From Synanceia verrucosa (Eukaryota; Chordata; Actinopteri; Perciformes; Synanceiidae), in the NCBI GenBank assembly GCA_029721515.1, contig CM056563.1, forward strand, positions 20,155,954 through 20,219,953: a DNA stretch of 64,000 nucleotides. The letters are read 5' to 3'. A model generated the notes under the pieces. It saw only the letters and a list, made by a program, of their open reading frames with translations, was not told the DNA's origin and ran no database searches. Position 1 is the first letter of the stretch. Each line of letters starts with the position of its first letter. Shown piece after piece: positions 48,061 to 60,551 of this stretch. Made by a program: the position numbers and the translations under genes.

Positions 48061-48390
48061 CTGTGTTACTTGACGTCTTGCCATTGCTGATCTGCTTGAG
48101 TCTCTTCTGGTGGGACTTGCCGCTGTAGTGGATCTGGGCCTGAGCAGCTGAGTTGAGTTGGATGTTGCAAACCTCACACAACGTGTAGCTCCGCTGCTTC
48201 CTCTCCCTTTTGGGTCTGCAGAGTGCAGAAGGTATGGCGCCCCCTGGTGACTGCTCATCTGGTACTGCATCCTCATCCTGGGTGTCGCAGCAAGGCTCGC
48301 CATCCATCTGCATCACCAGCCCGGTGCCAAACCCCCTCCTGTCCAGCTCGACATTTGCGAGAGCTGATGGGCTGTAGGGACGTTTCATGT
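48061..48390 (-). CDS. znf385 family: ZNF385-family internal exon with the N-terminal U1/matrin-type C2H2 zinc finger
   Basis: This is the best-supported coding segment. Read on the minus strand, a pyrimidine-rich tract ending in tgccacag precedes the exon and a gtaggc donor follows it. The 330-nt exon enters and leaves in phase 1. An in-frame Met lies one codon in; counting from it, a low-complexity acidic N-terminus is followed by a basic patch (KRERKQR, residues 60-66) and a finger with C71, C74, H87 and H93, that is C-x2-C-x12-H-x5-H, containing NIQLNSAAQAQIH and GKSHQKRLKQ. That spacing and wording are characteristic of the first finger of ZNF385 proteins, nuclear factors with several RNA/DNA-binding matrin-like fingers. 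Only this finger is in the window; the others should be encoded beyond the left edge. The Met could be a start if the preceding exon is untranslated. The frame stays open upstream through the acceptor, so a coding upstream exon is equally possible. Paralog (B, C or D) is not resolved. Confidence 0.88.
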
Positions 48391-49509
48391 CTGTGGCAGA
48401 AGAAGAGGACAGGATGAATACAAGAGGATGGACAACATAGGAGAAAGACCAAAGGTTCACTTTACAGCTCAAGTGTCAGAAGCTCAAACTTCTTCCTAGA
48501 CGCTGCCTCCCCATCATTAGCATGTGCAACACATCATGGAACAACAGAGTGAGGCTGTGTCCTGCCTCCTGTGGATGGACGTATCATTTTCCCCAGTATG
48601 GCATGACCCGGATCAGCCAGCACACAAAGCCAGCCTCTTAAAACTTGATAGGCACAGAGGACACACGGGCAAAAATACTCCCGATTCCCAAAGCTTTGTA
48701 AAGGAGCGTGTGGAATCTGACCTCGTTCCTGTTTGGTTTAAGTCATGCTTGTCAGCACCCTCAGAACAAAGTGGGCCCTGTGCTGTATACACGCACCATC
48801 ATGAAGACATCACAGACAGAAACAAATGGGTGCATGATCACTCTGAAGAGCGGTTGTGGTGGTCCTGGGGTGCAATGACGCACCACTTGGGGGAGACAGA
48901 GTGCTGCGGTGTGGCTCTCTGAGGACCTGTGAGGGCCCCTCTGTCAAACTGCTACACTTTGACTTAGCGATGACTGCACTCCTGCATGATGCCTGTGCAG
49001 CCCTGCAAGCCAAAATCCTACAGCAGACGCTGTGGAGGATCTCAGCCAAGCCTTGCCAGAATCAGACTGGCTAACATCTGGGAGTCATGGGGTTTATGAA
49101 ACCACTCTGATGATGTCTGCTGACATTAAGGCTCAAATTAGAACTGCGTAACTACAGCTACAGCAACTGCATTAAAAATACAGGAAGCTTAAGCTGAAAC
49201 AATTCAGCGACTAACTGTGCAGCGATATCAAGACTACGGCATTTCTGTCAAAAAAAGGCCGCTGCTTGAGCATCTCTGTGTTTCCATGGAGGACCAGATA
49301 AGTCTTCCCAGTCAGAGAGAAGAGCTGTTAGTTTCATATGCGGCTACTGTCTCTATAAATAAATGAAAAGGTGAGTCTACAGTAACTGTGAAGGATTGAG
49401 ACATCACCGTTGGAAAAAAAAGTCCCTCAAATACACCCAGCTGTGCATTTTCTGCTGCTGGCTTTTTGCCTCTTTATTTATGTAAACATCCAAACCGTTC
49501 ACTTGTTCG

Positions 49510-49540
<31 letters not shown>

Positions 49541-49582
49541 CAAAGTAAAGTGGAGTCTGTGAAGCATACATATCTGCATGCA

Positions 49583-49625
<43 letters not shown>

Positions 49626-51261
49626 CTCAAAACACATTAGGGCAAGCAGCCTCCATGAAAGCTGCTATTCACGTTGCCAATCTGGGAGCACTCAAGAGGC
49701 TCCATCAGATGTTTTTTCAAAAGCTCTGAAAAACACTGCTCTCTGGCACCGAATGAAAAAAATCTCTGTGGTCCTTAACCACGCAACCTCCTCGCACTCC
49801 TGCCAAGCTACTCAGCTAGCCGCCCCAAATTAGCATGGCTGTAAAAACAAGAAGACCTTCAATGACGACCTGCTGAACAGAACATACAGAGCACATTACA
49901 GCTCTCTGTCCTCCATCACCTTGGAATTTTTCACATATAATCGACTATTAGATGTTCTCAAAGGTCGCGCTTGTGCTTTGGATGGAACAGAAAAAGCAGG
50001 TCAAGGCTATGAAAATGGGTCTTCACCTCATGCTTGCCATTTTGCGATAGCCCCCTGCAGAAATGGCATAAGCATGACCGTTACCATAGAGACCAGTCTG
50101 GCACAGATCTGACAAAATCCTCTCACAGTAAAAACAGTACATTTTCTGTAGTCCTTGGTGTCCACTGTCCTTGGATGCTACAGGGATTTTTGTCTTATGA
50201 TTTTTGGTGTAAATAAATAAAACATAAAACTATATACATTATATCTTGTTCAATTCATGTTTAAGATCAAATTACACTTAAAATTTGTAATTCCTGCTTA
50301 TTTTGAAGATGTTTTAGGAAGTTGTGTATAAATTATAAATGTACACATACATATGTTCAATATTATAGAAAAAATGCTTGAGATGTGAAGAGCAGTGAAG
50401 TCTAAAGGCTTTAGAGAGTTGTACAAATAGACTACATACACTACTAAATTGCATCTCCACTGCTGGTACAGTTTGTCGGATGGAGCGAGTGGTTGTGATG
50501 TCTGAAGATGTTTCTATAAATCAACACTCACTTCACTCTGAAGTGTCTCGAACCATCTAGAGAGTAAACAGGACAAGCTCCTTCTGTGTAGAGTGGCAGT
50601 GAATCCACCTGCTGGATGGAGGATCACCATGGCTCATAAGAGCTTTCACCTGGGTGTCCATGTGAGTGTGTTTGAACCGAATAGCCTGCAGAGACTTTTC
50701 TAGCTCTAGGAACAAGAGCCCATGCAGCGTCTGCACACAGAGATGTGTAGGCTGATGCAGGACAGCAGATTGTCAGGGGGTAACCCTGGGGGAGGAGAGC
50801 GAGGCCAGGAGGCTCCGCCAGCCTTTATGCTGTGTGATGTGCCCCTCCGCCTACACCACACACACGCCTCCCTGGGCACATGGGAACCATCAATCACTGC
50901 TGTGATCTTGCTGAAAGACCCAGGCTCAACCAGCATAGCAGCTCAGCAATAAAAACTCTATTTATGATCATGCGTCTGCTGCTCACTGATCCTGAAATAC
51001 TAGAGCACTTTCCCCAGCTCAAACCAGCCCTAACCACCGACCCTCCACAGCGAGCACCCCCACCCATCCACTGCAGCCACAGTTGGCATGGAGGCGTCGG
51101 CTCCTCCTGGTGCAGCCAAAAACTGGCCTCCAGATGGGCCAGTACACACACACTGCAGGCAGGTTATCAGCTCCTAAATCACCCTGATGAGAGGGGGTAC
51201 ACCGACAAGATGTGGACCAAGCCAAGCCAATGGTACACAGTGATTCCCACCCAGGTCATGT
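48391..51261 (-). other. Intron upstream of the zinc-finger exon
   Basis: Begins with the acceptor tract of the 48061-48390 exon. No preceding exon is recognised; the expected one would end in phase 1. Contains the CA pair at 49512-49621. Confidence 0.45.
49512..49621. repeat. Pair of CA microsatellites
   Basis: CA tracts at 49512-49541 and 49587-49621, separated by about 45 bases of ordinary sequence. Confidence 0.93.
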
Positions 51262-51450
51262 GATATATGTATATATGTGTGTGTGTGTGTGCGTGTGTGT
51301 GTGTGTGTGTAAATATGTAGTGTGTATATATACACATATATACACACATATATACATACACACATACATAAATATATAAATGCAGACATATACACATACA
51401 TATATACGTGTGTGTGTATATATACGTATATGCATACACACACACACACA
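51262..51450. repeat. Complex TG / TATA / CA microsatellite cluster
   Basis: TG tract, then alternating tatacacata-type sequence, then a CA tract; the ends are complementary, so the cluster can fold back. It adjoins dispersed repeat D copy 2. Confidence 0.93.
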
Positions 51451-51472
51451 ACAACAACAAAAGAAGATTAAA

Positions 51473-51711
51473 GCAGGTCATGAAGCAGAACTCCATAAGA
51501 AACTAACAATGCAGTCGTAACTAACGATCAAACATGCTGATAAAATTAAATTAACCATCTTTTTTGAATCTGTCCAAGCTTCTCCTGTAATTCGGCAAAC
51601 AAATAATCCACCAAAGAGCATCGTTAGAGTGTTAATTTATAAAGTGAGAGGACGTTAAAGGACTTCTTTTCCCAAGTTTGGGAAAAAAAGACTACGTTGC
51701 AGCCCTACACA
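51473..51711 (-). repeat. Dispersed repeat D, copy 2
   Basis: Matches 22576-22739 and extends further to tgcagccctacaca at 51699-51712, whose complement (TGTGTAGGGCTGCAAC) is a frequent terminus of fish hAT-like MITEs. An inverted motif cccaagtttggg lies near the end. Confidence 0.7.
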
Positions 51712-52593
51712 TGTTAGCAAGTCACAAGCACACTCCTCACACAACAATGAGTGAGCAAATTCTGCAAACATGCATAAATAAACAGAGACATTTATACTTG
51801 GCTAAATGTATCCTCTGCTGTCCAGAACCACATGGCCTGACCTCAGCAGTATAAGTAAACACAATCAACTAAAACGAAATTCAATCAAGCGGTCAGAACT
51901 ATCATAAATATCCTGTATACACTGCCTCAGAGGAGATAAACAGAAAAAGGTAGTTGAAGGAAAAGACATTTTTGGATGCAAAAATGCCAAAAGTTAGCAT
52001 TCCTCACCATTAAGCAGTCTGGACAGCAGGGGATGTAAGCAATATGACTGCAGGAGAGGATATTCTGTTGCCTGTCTGACATGCATCAGGTCGGTAGGGA
52101 TCAAAATTTTCCTGACAATCAACCAGAGCTCGGGGCATTTCACTACATCAGGTCAGTGATGGCAGAGAGAGAGACATGTTGAGGAGAGAGTGGTTCGTGA
52201 AATGAGCACAAAGACTTGTGTAATTGGCATCATCAAAGTATCATTACTGTCATCGCGGCTGTACTGTCATTACTGCAGATACAGAACGTACTTGAGGTCT
52301 TTGAAGATCCATGTCTTTGTGTCCAGAGTATCAGCTCTGATTATGTAAAGTCCAGGCTAATAACGATCCTCTAATGAGCGTAATTACACAGGAATCAGTT
52401 TTGTGCTCATTGGAAAAGAAGTTCCAACCATAGTGAGACACGAACCGGGAGTCGAAAGCTGCAACCGAGTGTTTGCCATCCCTGTAAACCCCCTCACCCA
52501 AGTAAATAAAAAGCAGTGGCACATAAATTGATGTGTTTTCTCTAATCTTTGTTTGCAGCAGTTCGTTGGCAACACACAAGAAGGACATTTGTT

Positions 52594-52597
<4 letters not shown>

Positions 52598-52636
<39 letters not shown>
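52598..52636. repeat. TG microsatellite
   Basis: About 19 TG units. Confidence 0.94.
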
Positions 52637-53336
52637 AGCAACAAAAAAAATAAAATGGATCACTGGGGGAAATTTATACAGCATGACACTGATCCTATCA
52701 CTGAGGCTGTATTTGAGGCTTTTCGTGTGTGTGCGTACATGTGGGTGCTCTTGAATATGTGCGTATGCCTGTGCAGGTCAGCGCACACATCAGCCCGAGG
52801 GTATTAGAAAAGATAAAAGAGTACGGATTTGTTGCAAAAAAAAGAGAAGGCGAGGCAAGATAGAAGAGGGACCTCTGATTAAAGAAAGGGCAGCTTGTGT
52901 TGCCGGTAAACAAACCTCCACATCTGGTGTCAAGACACCAATTTCGCAAGTCAGAAAAACAAGTTCAATGAAGGTCCAAATGTGTGCAAATGGCTTTATG
53001 GAAAAGATATGCTAAGGTTAACAATTTAACAATAGATGACTGTCCACTTTTACACACAGTCTGAAATGAACACACAATGGAGGGTCATTGCCTTTTTAAA
53101 GCTACAGTCTGTCATGTTAGAGAGCTAGCAAGATTTGAAAGTGGCACCTCGTCTCAGCCTCCTCTAAGCTCCACCCCCTCCTCCCCCTCCCGTCAGTGCT
53201 CCATCCAAAGCCACACCCCCTAAAACTTGAACTTCTGACAGTAGGATTCAGCAGGGAGACAAGAGCCATTATGCTACATCACAACAGTTGTAAAACGTCC
53301 CGTTCAAAGTCAATATGTCAACGTCATTTTGTCACC

Positions 53337-53445
53337 TTTATAATGCAAACAGTGACAACTATGGCTGTGCAATATGGTCAAATGTCATATCCTCTAACTT
53401 GTTCAATACTAGCGGCACCCACGACCGATGCTAGCATTGGGCTAA
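53337..53445 (+). repeat. Local direct repeat, unit A
   Basis: ttataatgcaaacagtgac, ctatggctgtgcaatatg, tcatatcctctaac, gatgctagcattgggctaa. It corresponds block by block to 53715-53845, about 378 bp downstream. Confidence 0.7.
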
Positions 53446-53714
53446 AGGCCCAGACATATTTGGGCAAAACAGACGCAGAGTACTCGAAGCTCAACTTTTA
53501 CAACCGTGCGGACTCTGCTTCACACTAATATAACACAAAACACTGTTTGGCATCAATTTTTCACATCAAGTCATTTTAAATGTGACATTGATCTTCTCAT
53601 TCACAGATGTTTCACAGGAAACTACTACCGGCGGTGCAGCTCAAACATGGAAGCTTTGAGCTGAACGGACATCCAGATTCTGCTCCGTTCAGTCTGCTGG
53701 AGTCTGTGAGCACT

Positions 53715-53845
53715 TTCATAATGCACACTGCAGACTATGGCTGTGCAATATGTTCAAAATATCATATCTTATAACCTCTTCACTGCAAGCCTCACCTACG
53801 ACTGGCTTACACCCACAGAGAAGCGGATGCTAGCAATGGGCTAAT
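53715..53845 (+). repeat. Local direct repeat, unit B
   Basis: ttcataatgcacactgcag, ctatggctgtgcaatatg, tcatatcttataac, gatgctagcaatgggctaa, with a 20-odd base insertion relative to unit A. Confidence 0.7.
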
Positions 53846-55690
53846 AGGTTTCTTCGCAGCCTTTTCTGCCTCTGACTTTCTTTTCTTTTCCTGTTTAGCA
53901 GGGTGAGCCGTCAGAAGTAATGCTGGAAGTGGTATTTTTGGCTGCTTTTTCTCTACCATTGTTCCCTACATAACATATTCTCCTGCTAACTCTGTACTTC
54001 TGCAGAGGTGTGCACTGGATATTCCCGGCAACAGTGGGGAGGAGGGAGGGACGTGAGCAAGATGAGACATGAAGGCATCTGATCCTTTCCACTCAGACCG
54101 AATGGCAGGGATTGGTCAGAGTTTTTACAGTCCTGAGCTGCCACATAGATCTGATTCTTTTCCTTCCTTTTTCTGAACACATAATGTATTGACTGCTCTC
54201 AGGGTGGAAGGACCATTTCACCCAGTATAACAAAAAGTGCTTCTGAACAGAATCATGGACCATAGCTTTCAGACTGTTTGATATAAACTGCACTGACAAT
54301 GCTGAATTAACTCACTTAAAAACCTGTTATAAGTTGCTTAAAACTGCGGAGACTGGCTTGTTCTTATCTTGCAGCCATAATTTACCCGGTTGAAGACAAA
54401 CATTTAGGTGAAACAGATGACACCCCAAGGATGGACTGACTCCACCTGGGCTGCACGCCCTCATCACTTCCCCTATTTCCTCTTTCATGCTAACAACAAC
54501 AAGCAGTTACATATCTTCTCTCTCTCTGTCTGTATTCTTCATCTCGTACCTCTTTACTTGTTCTCACTCTGATATTATTTCCACATCCCTCAGGGAACAG
54601 CTACTATTGTGTGCTGGATGGTCTAAATTTGTATGAGAAACTCTTCCTCACTTTTTGAATGTAGTTGTGTGTAAGCACATACAGTAAACAGTCGCTGATT
54701 TGTGTGGTTGCATGTGTAAGCATGAATGCCTCATTGTTTCCAATATGATCAGACTATACACGCATGTGAATCTGTGTACTTAAAGTTATAGAAAGAGCAA
54801 TTTCTCCCTGCTTTATTTTCTCTGCATTTCAGTTAAATCTCTTCTTTGAAATTCTATTAAAACTGCTAAATTTTTTAATTTAAATTTAAGTAGAAGGAAC
54901 GAATTGGACTCTCATAAATGTGCTGTATGACTTATTGGGGAGTACGTCTATCAAAGGATGAGGAGAAACATCTGCTCATCTGCATGTAATCATACACATA
55001 TTGCTGTTTGGCAAAATCAAAACTTAATAACATATTTTACTGAACTTTAATATTTAATAATGACATCTTAGTCCAGAGTTGTGAGCAATCAACTACGTGA
55101 AAATCTTTAAGTGATTCAGTTTGCAACTAATTCTGTCTGCTACCCAGTGGGTTTTATTATTGCATTTATTATAGTATACAAAAGTTAAAATGGGTTTGAT
55201 ATGATGCAAAAATACTCTAAGCATTCAGTACATTTTGTTTTCCTTTGGCTGTTGCTTTGCGCCGCTTGTGGCTTTGTGTGTCTCCACTGTTTTATTATCA
55301 TTTTACATATTTCACTGGACTTCCCTTCCTGGATGCCAAAAACAGGTTGCTACATTTTCAAAAGGCGCACAAGAACCACAAAAGAGAGTAGGCCGAATCT
55401 GTCCGGTGTGGTATTTTTCATTTTTCAACCACAAAAAATAAAAGGAAAACAAAGCAGTTGGCTCACATTTCACCATAAACTCAACCGGGGAACTGCCCAA
55501 CAGGAGTAACCACAGGCACAGGGAGAGGTTCCACTCAACACCAGATATACTTAGATATGGACAAACCCAGACTAAGCCACAGTCACAACATGTGACTGAC
55601 ACACTAACACTAAAAAAATCTGTTTCATACTAGCCTTGTATCACATTTGCAGAAACACACAACACCACATGGTCACCATTGTGAAACAGC

Positions 55691-55745
55691 TGGTTAGGTT
55701 TAGGCAACCAGTTTATTTGATGGAGGTTAGAAAAAACAAAATAGT
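55691..55745 (+). repeat. Dispersed fragment with ggtttaggcaacca
   Basis: gctggttaggtttaggcaac, cagtttatttgatggagg resembles a widespread fish repeat; a second copy is at 63700-63770. Confidence 0.4.
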
Positions 55746-55805
55746 TTGCATTAAAATGATAACTGACTTTACAGCTGCTATTTTCTCATGTGGCAAACTT
55801 GTAGA

Positions 55806-56204
55806 AGCGTTTTTGCCCATTTTGAGTCATATTTGAAGACCCACAGAATATTTTGTACTATGTCTCTGAAAACAGTGAATAGCTCAAATGAAAGAAGATA
55901 CTCTCTATTTCATCATGAAAAAAAATGTTTTTATCTTGTTCCGTTCTGGTTTTATCAGAGGTAGAGTAGAGGCCAGTTTCACCCTAAATGCCACTTTTTG
56001 TCCAGAATCCATGAGTTTTGCTCTCTAATCTTGATCGTCTCCACTTTGTTTCGATCTCTATGGTATATATCGTCTCTTTATGCTCTGACTACATCTCCCA
56101 GAAGCCCCAAAATTACTTACAGGCTGCAAGAGACTGCAATTGGCGACCCACTGCTAAAAAAACACTTTGACATATTATTACATCGATGGAACTCAAAGAG
56201 TTAA
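55806..56204 (-). mobile_element. piggyBac-like MITE, copy 8 (left-truncated)
   Basis: Begins abruptly inside the family at gcgtttttgcccattttgag and continues in reverse orientation to ACTCAAAGAGTTAA at 56204. The terminal TTAA and about 40 bases are absent on the left. The body shows caccctaaatgccactttt, ctctaatcttgatcgtct and catctcccagaagcccc. Confidence 0.85.
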
Positions 56205-57566
56205 TCAGAGTAAAGTCAAAGTTTACTTTGGATACATCATGGACACAGCCACCACCTCCACTCACCTTGATGGACTTTCTTGCTTGTTATACTAGACATT
56301 CTAAGGCATGAATTTAAAAAAAAAAAACAAAAAAAAAAAACGTTGACATTCAACATATCCAAGGTTTTCAGAAACTTACAATGACTGCGTCAGAAACATC
56401 TGACACGATCTATAATCCCATGATAGCTGCGAGACATGGTAGCAACATTTGGAGAATTTATTTCCAGCCAAGAATAAAGCCAATTAATTTCTTAATGAGT
56501 GGTTTTTATCCCAGAATGTGTTACACAAAAGGCTGTCAGTCAGAGTGCCACGCTCGTGATCAGAAGAAGCATCAAGGACATTTGCAACCGCTGCTTTAAA
56601 CACGCATGGTTCAGAGAATCACTCAGAATTATTGGTAGTGACGAGCACTGGCTTCCCCTTCAATCACTTTCAGTCGACTAAAGCCAGATAATTTCAGTCC
56701 ACCATCCGTAGTTTCATTTTAGCCATACATCTCTAGATGTTTACAGACGGTGTTGTTTGCTCTGTTAGACGTCTGGGGAATGGGATTAATTCAGAGATGA
56801 CAGGACATCGGTTTAGCTGGGAGAGCGGATGGTTTTTTGCTTTTAGATAAGAGACTGTAATCCTGCATATACTGAAAATGATGAAATGGGCTAAGTAAGA
56901 ATGATGCGCCTCTATCAACTCATCTCTAAACACCGATGCAATTATTGTTTAATTTAGACTGAGTGGAGGAAGAAGGATGGGTGGTGCGTGTGCAGCGCTG
57001 CTTTTCACACTGACTGAATACAGATTTTTAAGGAACTTCTACCTGCACAACACACCTATACACTCCTCCATCTCATTTCACCAATATTTTGAGGTTGGAA
57101 GATGATTCTAACTCCTTTCTTCATACAGTTTCTTGTAAAGCATGTATAACTCAGGATGCTCACTACTTAGACTGGAGGCACCTAAACACATTCACACAGC
57201 TCAGCTGGGAAAAGGAGGGAGAGAAAGTTAAGAACTCCTGCTGTTTTTACATAAATACAGTCTTGTTTGTCTCTTCCAGCAGTCTGTCACCTCACAAGTC
57301 AGGTCTCTGCTTCTAATCTGTCACTGCAGGTTTTATAGTAATTTAAAGGCTTAAGATGTTGCATTTTAATGACCTTGACTTTAGTGGTTGAATTTTGTTT
57401 ACCTTAATAAAATATCCTTCCTGATGTTTACATGAATGGATCAAACCCAGTGATGCAGCTACAGGTGCTGTATTCTATGAACTGAATGAAGTAAGATATG
57501 AGGTGATTCACTTTAAAGTGAGATATTCTTTATTCAACACACGGGTGATTGTTGCTAAAATTATAT
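56205..57566. other. Anonymous sequence
   Basis: A-rich run 56313-56340; otherwise no recognised feature. Confidence 0.5.
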
Positions 57567-57633
57567 AATTGTATATATTTTACCTTTCCTTATATTGTTT
57601 CGAATAATCCATATAAATACTGTCCATCAATTA
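57567..57633 (+). repeat. 67-bp direct repeat, left of MITE copy 9
   Basis: aattgtatatattttacctt ... gaataatccatataaatact ... gtccatcaatta; a near-identical copy lies at 58092-58159. Confidence 0.85.
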
Positions 57634-58064
57634 CCTATTTGAGTCACACGTCAAAGTGTTTTTTCGACAGCGGGTAGCCGATCATGGTCTCCCACAGCCT
57701 GTGAGTAATGTTGGGGCTTCTGGGAGATGTAGTCAGAGCATAAAGAGACAATAAACACCACAGAGATCAAAGCAGGAAGTGGAGACGAGAGAGATTAGAG
57801 AGAAAAACGGACTAATTCTGGACAAAAAGTGGTGATTTTGGTAAAAGTGTCCTCTACTCTACCTCTGATAAAACAAGAATGAAACAAGGTAAAAACAAAA
57901 CATTTTTTCATGATGAAATAGAGAGTCTCTTCTTTCATTTGAGCTATTTGTGTTTTCAGAGTCATAGTACAAAATATTCTGTGGATCTTGAAATATGACT
58001 CAAAATGGGCAAAAACACTGGAACAAGTTCTGTTTTATAAAACGGCTGATATTCACTGAGTTAA
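57631..58064 (+). mobile_element. piggyBac-like MITE, copy 9
   Basis: Left boundary TTAC-CTATTTGAGT is a mutated form of the terminus; right end is CACTGAGTTAA. The body is close to consensus. A direct repeat of about 67 bp lies on either side (57567-57633 and 58092-58159), which is not a normal target duplication. Confidence 0.85.
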
Positions 58065-58091
58065 TATACACAGGCGATGGTACTTAAAATC

Positions 58092-58159
58092 AATTGTATA
58101 TATTTTACCTTTCCTTATATTGTTTTGAATAATCCATACAAAATACTGTCCATCAATTA
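58092..58159 (+). repeat. 68-bp direct repeat, right of MITE copy 9
   Basis: Near-identical to 57567-57633 with a few substitutions (ttgttttgaat for ttgtttcgaat, tacaaaatac for tataaatac). 27 bases separate it from the MITE end. Confidence 0.85.
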
Positions 58160-58234
58160 ATCATCCATAGTAACATGATTTTACACTGACATGCTCTGTG
58201 TGGTATAATCAAAGCTGAATGAAGCTCAGATTAC

Positions 58235-58320
58235 AACACACACAGAAGGAGAGCAACTTCATTCTCTGCTCAGGTCGATATTATGAACTATACATAGCAA
58301 AGAGTTGTATGCTACTGTAT
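58235..58320 (+). repeat. Fragment of the same LINE-like tail as 9600-9911
   Basis: Shares cacacagaaggagagcaact, attctctgctcaggt and agcaaagagttgt in order with 9600-9690, then diverges. Confidence 0.65.
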
Positions 58321-60060
58321 TTATTCTCTGTAAATTTAATTTAGCAACTTTAAGCAATATGTCAGCATTAAACTGTTGTAAGGCTTGTTATCCATTAGCA
58401 ACCACAACTTTCTCTATGCAACAAACATCATGCATCAAACCTGGCAACCTGCTTTCTACTTTCCTTTAACAAGTCAGAGAGCAGCTAACAGACATAGTTT
58501 CCACTTCTTTCCCTTCTCCTCCTCCTTCTTTCATGCTGCAAACGTACATTTCCAGAATGGGAGGGTAAGATGCCGCACGGTGACACTGACAGTTTTTTTC
58601 ATATGTCCTGCCCAATTAAAATAAAAGCTTTCACTACATTATGCGCTGCCAGGCTAATCTCATGTATTTTCCACTAATCTACCTGATGACACCTTCAAGG
58701 GAGGAGGCCCCACCGTTGATGCCGATGCTGTGTTGCTTACAAGCAATCCTAATGAGCTGTTTCTTTTCATCGTTGTGCCGTATCTAGGCCCGGCTGGGGA
58801 GAGTTGTAATTACTGCCAGAATCTGATTGCATTAGCTTCATCCCTACCTGTCCTTAATGACATTAGTTATGTTGGAGGAAATTCATTAGACACAGGGAGC
58901 TGAGTCGGTCTCCCTCACATGTGGTTAGACACACTGACAAATTGCCGACTGCATTGTAAACAAATGTAATTTGGTGAGGGGGGTATTTATGCAACCAGCA
59001 CGCAAACAACCCAAACAGCCGAGCAACTTTGGCTCAAAGCATCTGGCATCAAATGTGGATTTTTTATCACAGGGAAGGAAGCAAAATGGCTACGTGAACA
59101 TACAGAAGAGGAGCTGTGAGTTCAAAGGAGACAGTACATAAAACTAAACATAGGCACAAGGCATCGGTGCTTCAGAGGGATGTCTCTGAGGAAAGACCAA
59201 AGGCAGGGCTGTCCCAGTAAAGGGAGATAAAGAGCACAACTGCTGCTGCTGAAATGCTGTTTCAGCACATGGGTGAGCGAGTGTGATTCAGCTGCACATG
59301 TCTATCTGTGTGTGTGTTGTGATATCTATCTGAGGATCCAGCCGTATTATCCATGGATCAACTACGGTGTTGATGCTGGCATGCAAGCTGTCCTTGCCAA
59401 TGAGCTGCCCCTGCATCCATCAGCCCCCGTCGCACTCCCAGTGCCAGCTCCGACAAGAGGAAGGATTATTTGCCCAGAACTGAGAGTCCTCGTTATTTAT
59501 GTCGCCACGCTACTCACAGGCACACACGATGAGGCAAATAAAAAAAATGAGCAGTGGGGAGACGATATGAAATAAATGTAGATGCCAGATGCTGCTGAAG
59601 ATGAGTACAGAGACTGAAAGAGTGGACTTGACATATGGTGTATGCGCACTGCAAATTAAATCACTTCTACATGCAAGTTAAATACTGTGTAATCCAGAGC
59701 AAATGGTAGTGAGTATTCAATGAAAAATCTGGCAGGGTGAACAGCACTGTATTTTTTTGGCCACTTGCTATTTGGAACAAACTGAAAACACAACACTTCT
59801 GTCTTATACTAAAAACATGTAGCATCCACACAGCAACATTAGCACTGATCTGGGGTCATGTTTCTGGTCATCTGATCAGTATATTAATACATGTTCCCTT
59901 CAAGCTAATTAGATCTAATCCAACAATACTATCATATGATCTTTCTTCGACATATATGGTTTTTGATTGTGGCTTTGACAAGTTCAAAGAAAGACACACT
60001 GGCACACACTCACCTTGAAAATGTAATCATGTAATTCAAATAGTGCTCCAGTTATGTACT
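58321..60060. other. Anonymous sequence with a candidate conserved noncoding element
   Basis: 58650-58930 is compact, balanced in base composition and free of simple repeats, with taatgagctg, ttgtaattac, attgcattag and taatgacatt cores. No exon recognised. Confidence 0.4.
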
Positions 60061-60551
60061 TTAACTCATTGAGTGCCAGCTGTTTTATAAAACAGAAAGT
60101 GCCTGTACCAGCGTTTTTGCCCATTTTGAGTCATAGTTAAAGACCCACAGAATATTTTGTACTATGACTCTGAAAACACTGAATAGCTCAAATGAAAGAA
60201 GAGACTCTCCATTTCATCTTGAAAAAATTGTTTGTTTTTACCTTGTTCCATTCTTGTTTTATCAGAAATAGAGGCAACTTTCACCAAAAATGCCACCTTT
60301 TTTCCAGAATCCGTCCGTTTTGCTCTCTAATCTCGATCGTCTCCACTTCCTGTTTTGATTTCCGTAGCGTATACCGTCTCTTTATGCTCCAACTACATCT
60401 CCCAGAAGCCCCAACATTACTCACAGGCTGCGGGAGACCGGGATTGGCGACCTGCTGCCGAAAAAACACTTACACGTATTTTTACATCCATGGTACTCAA
60501 GCGTTGGATTTTAAATGACATAAAAATACATCAATGGTGCTCAAAAAGTAA
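60061..60551 (-). mobile_element. piggyBac-like MITE, copy 10
   Basis: Near full length in reverse orientation: TTAACTCATTGAGTGCC at left, GTGCTCAAAAAGTAA at right (TTAA mutated to TTAC on the element strand). It contains the duplicated terminus near 60488-60545 and the whole family body, including ctgctgccgaaaaaacactt. Confidence 0.87.

Larger units (their letters stand above)
51712..55805. other. Anonymous sequence with local duplications
   Basis: Contains a TG tract at 52598 and the duplicated block at 53337/53715. The 53090-53225 stretch (ctccaccccctcctccccct, aaagccacacccccta) resembles interspersed fish repeats but was not matched to a second copy. Confidence 0.45.

Noticed and set aside
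48386..48472. Extension of the zinc-finger coding frame upstream of 48390
   Set aside because: The frame stays open but crosses a good polypyrimidine tract and AG acceptor at 48391-48392, and the added residues look intronic.
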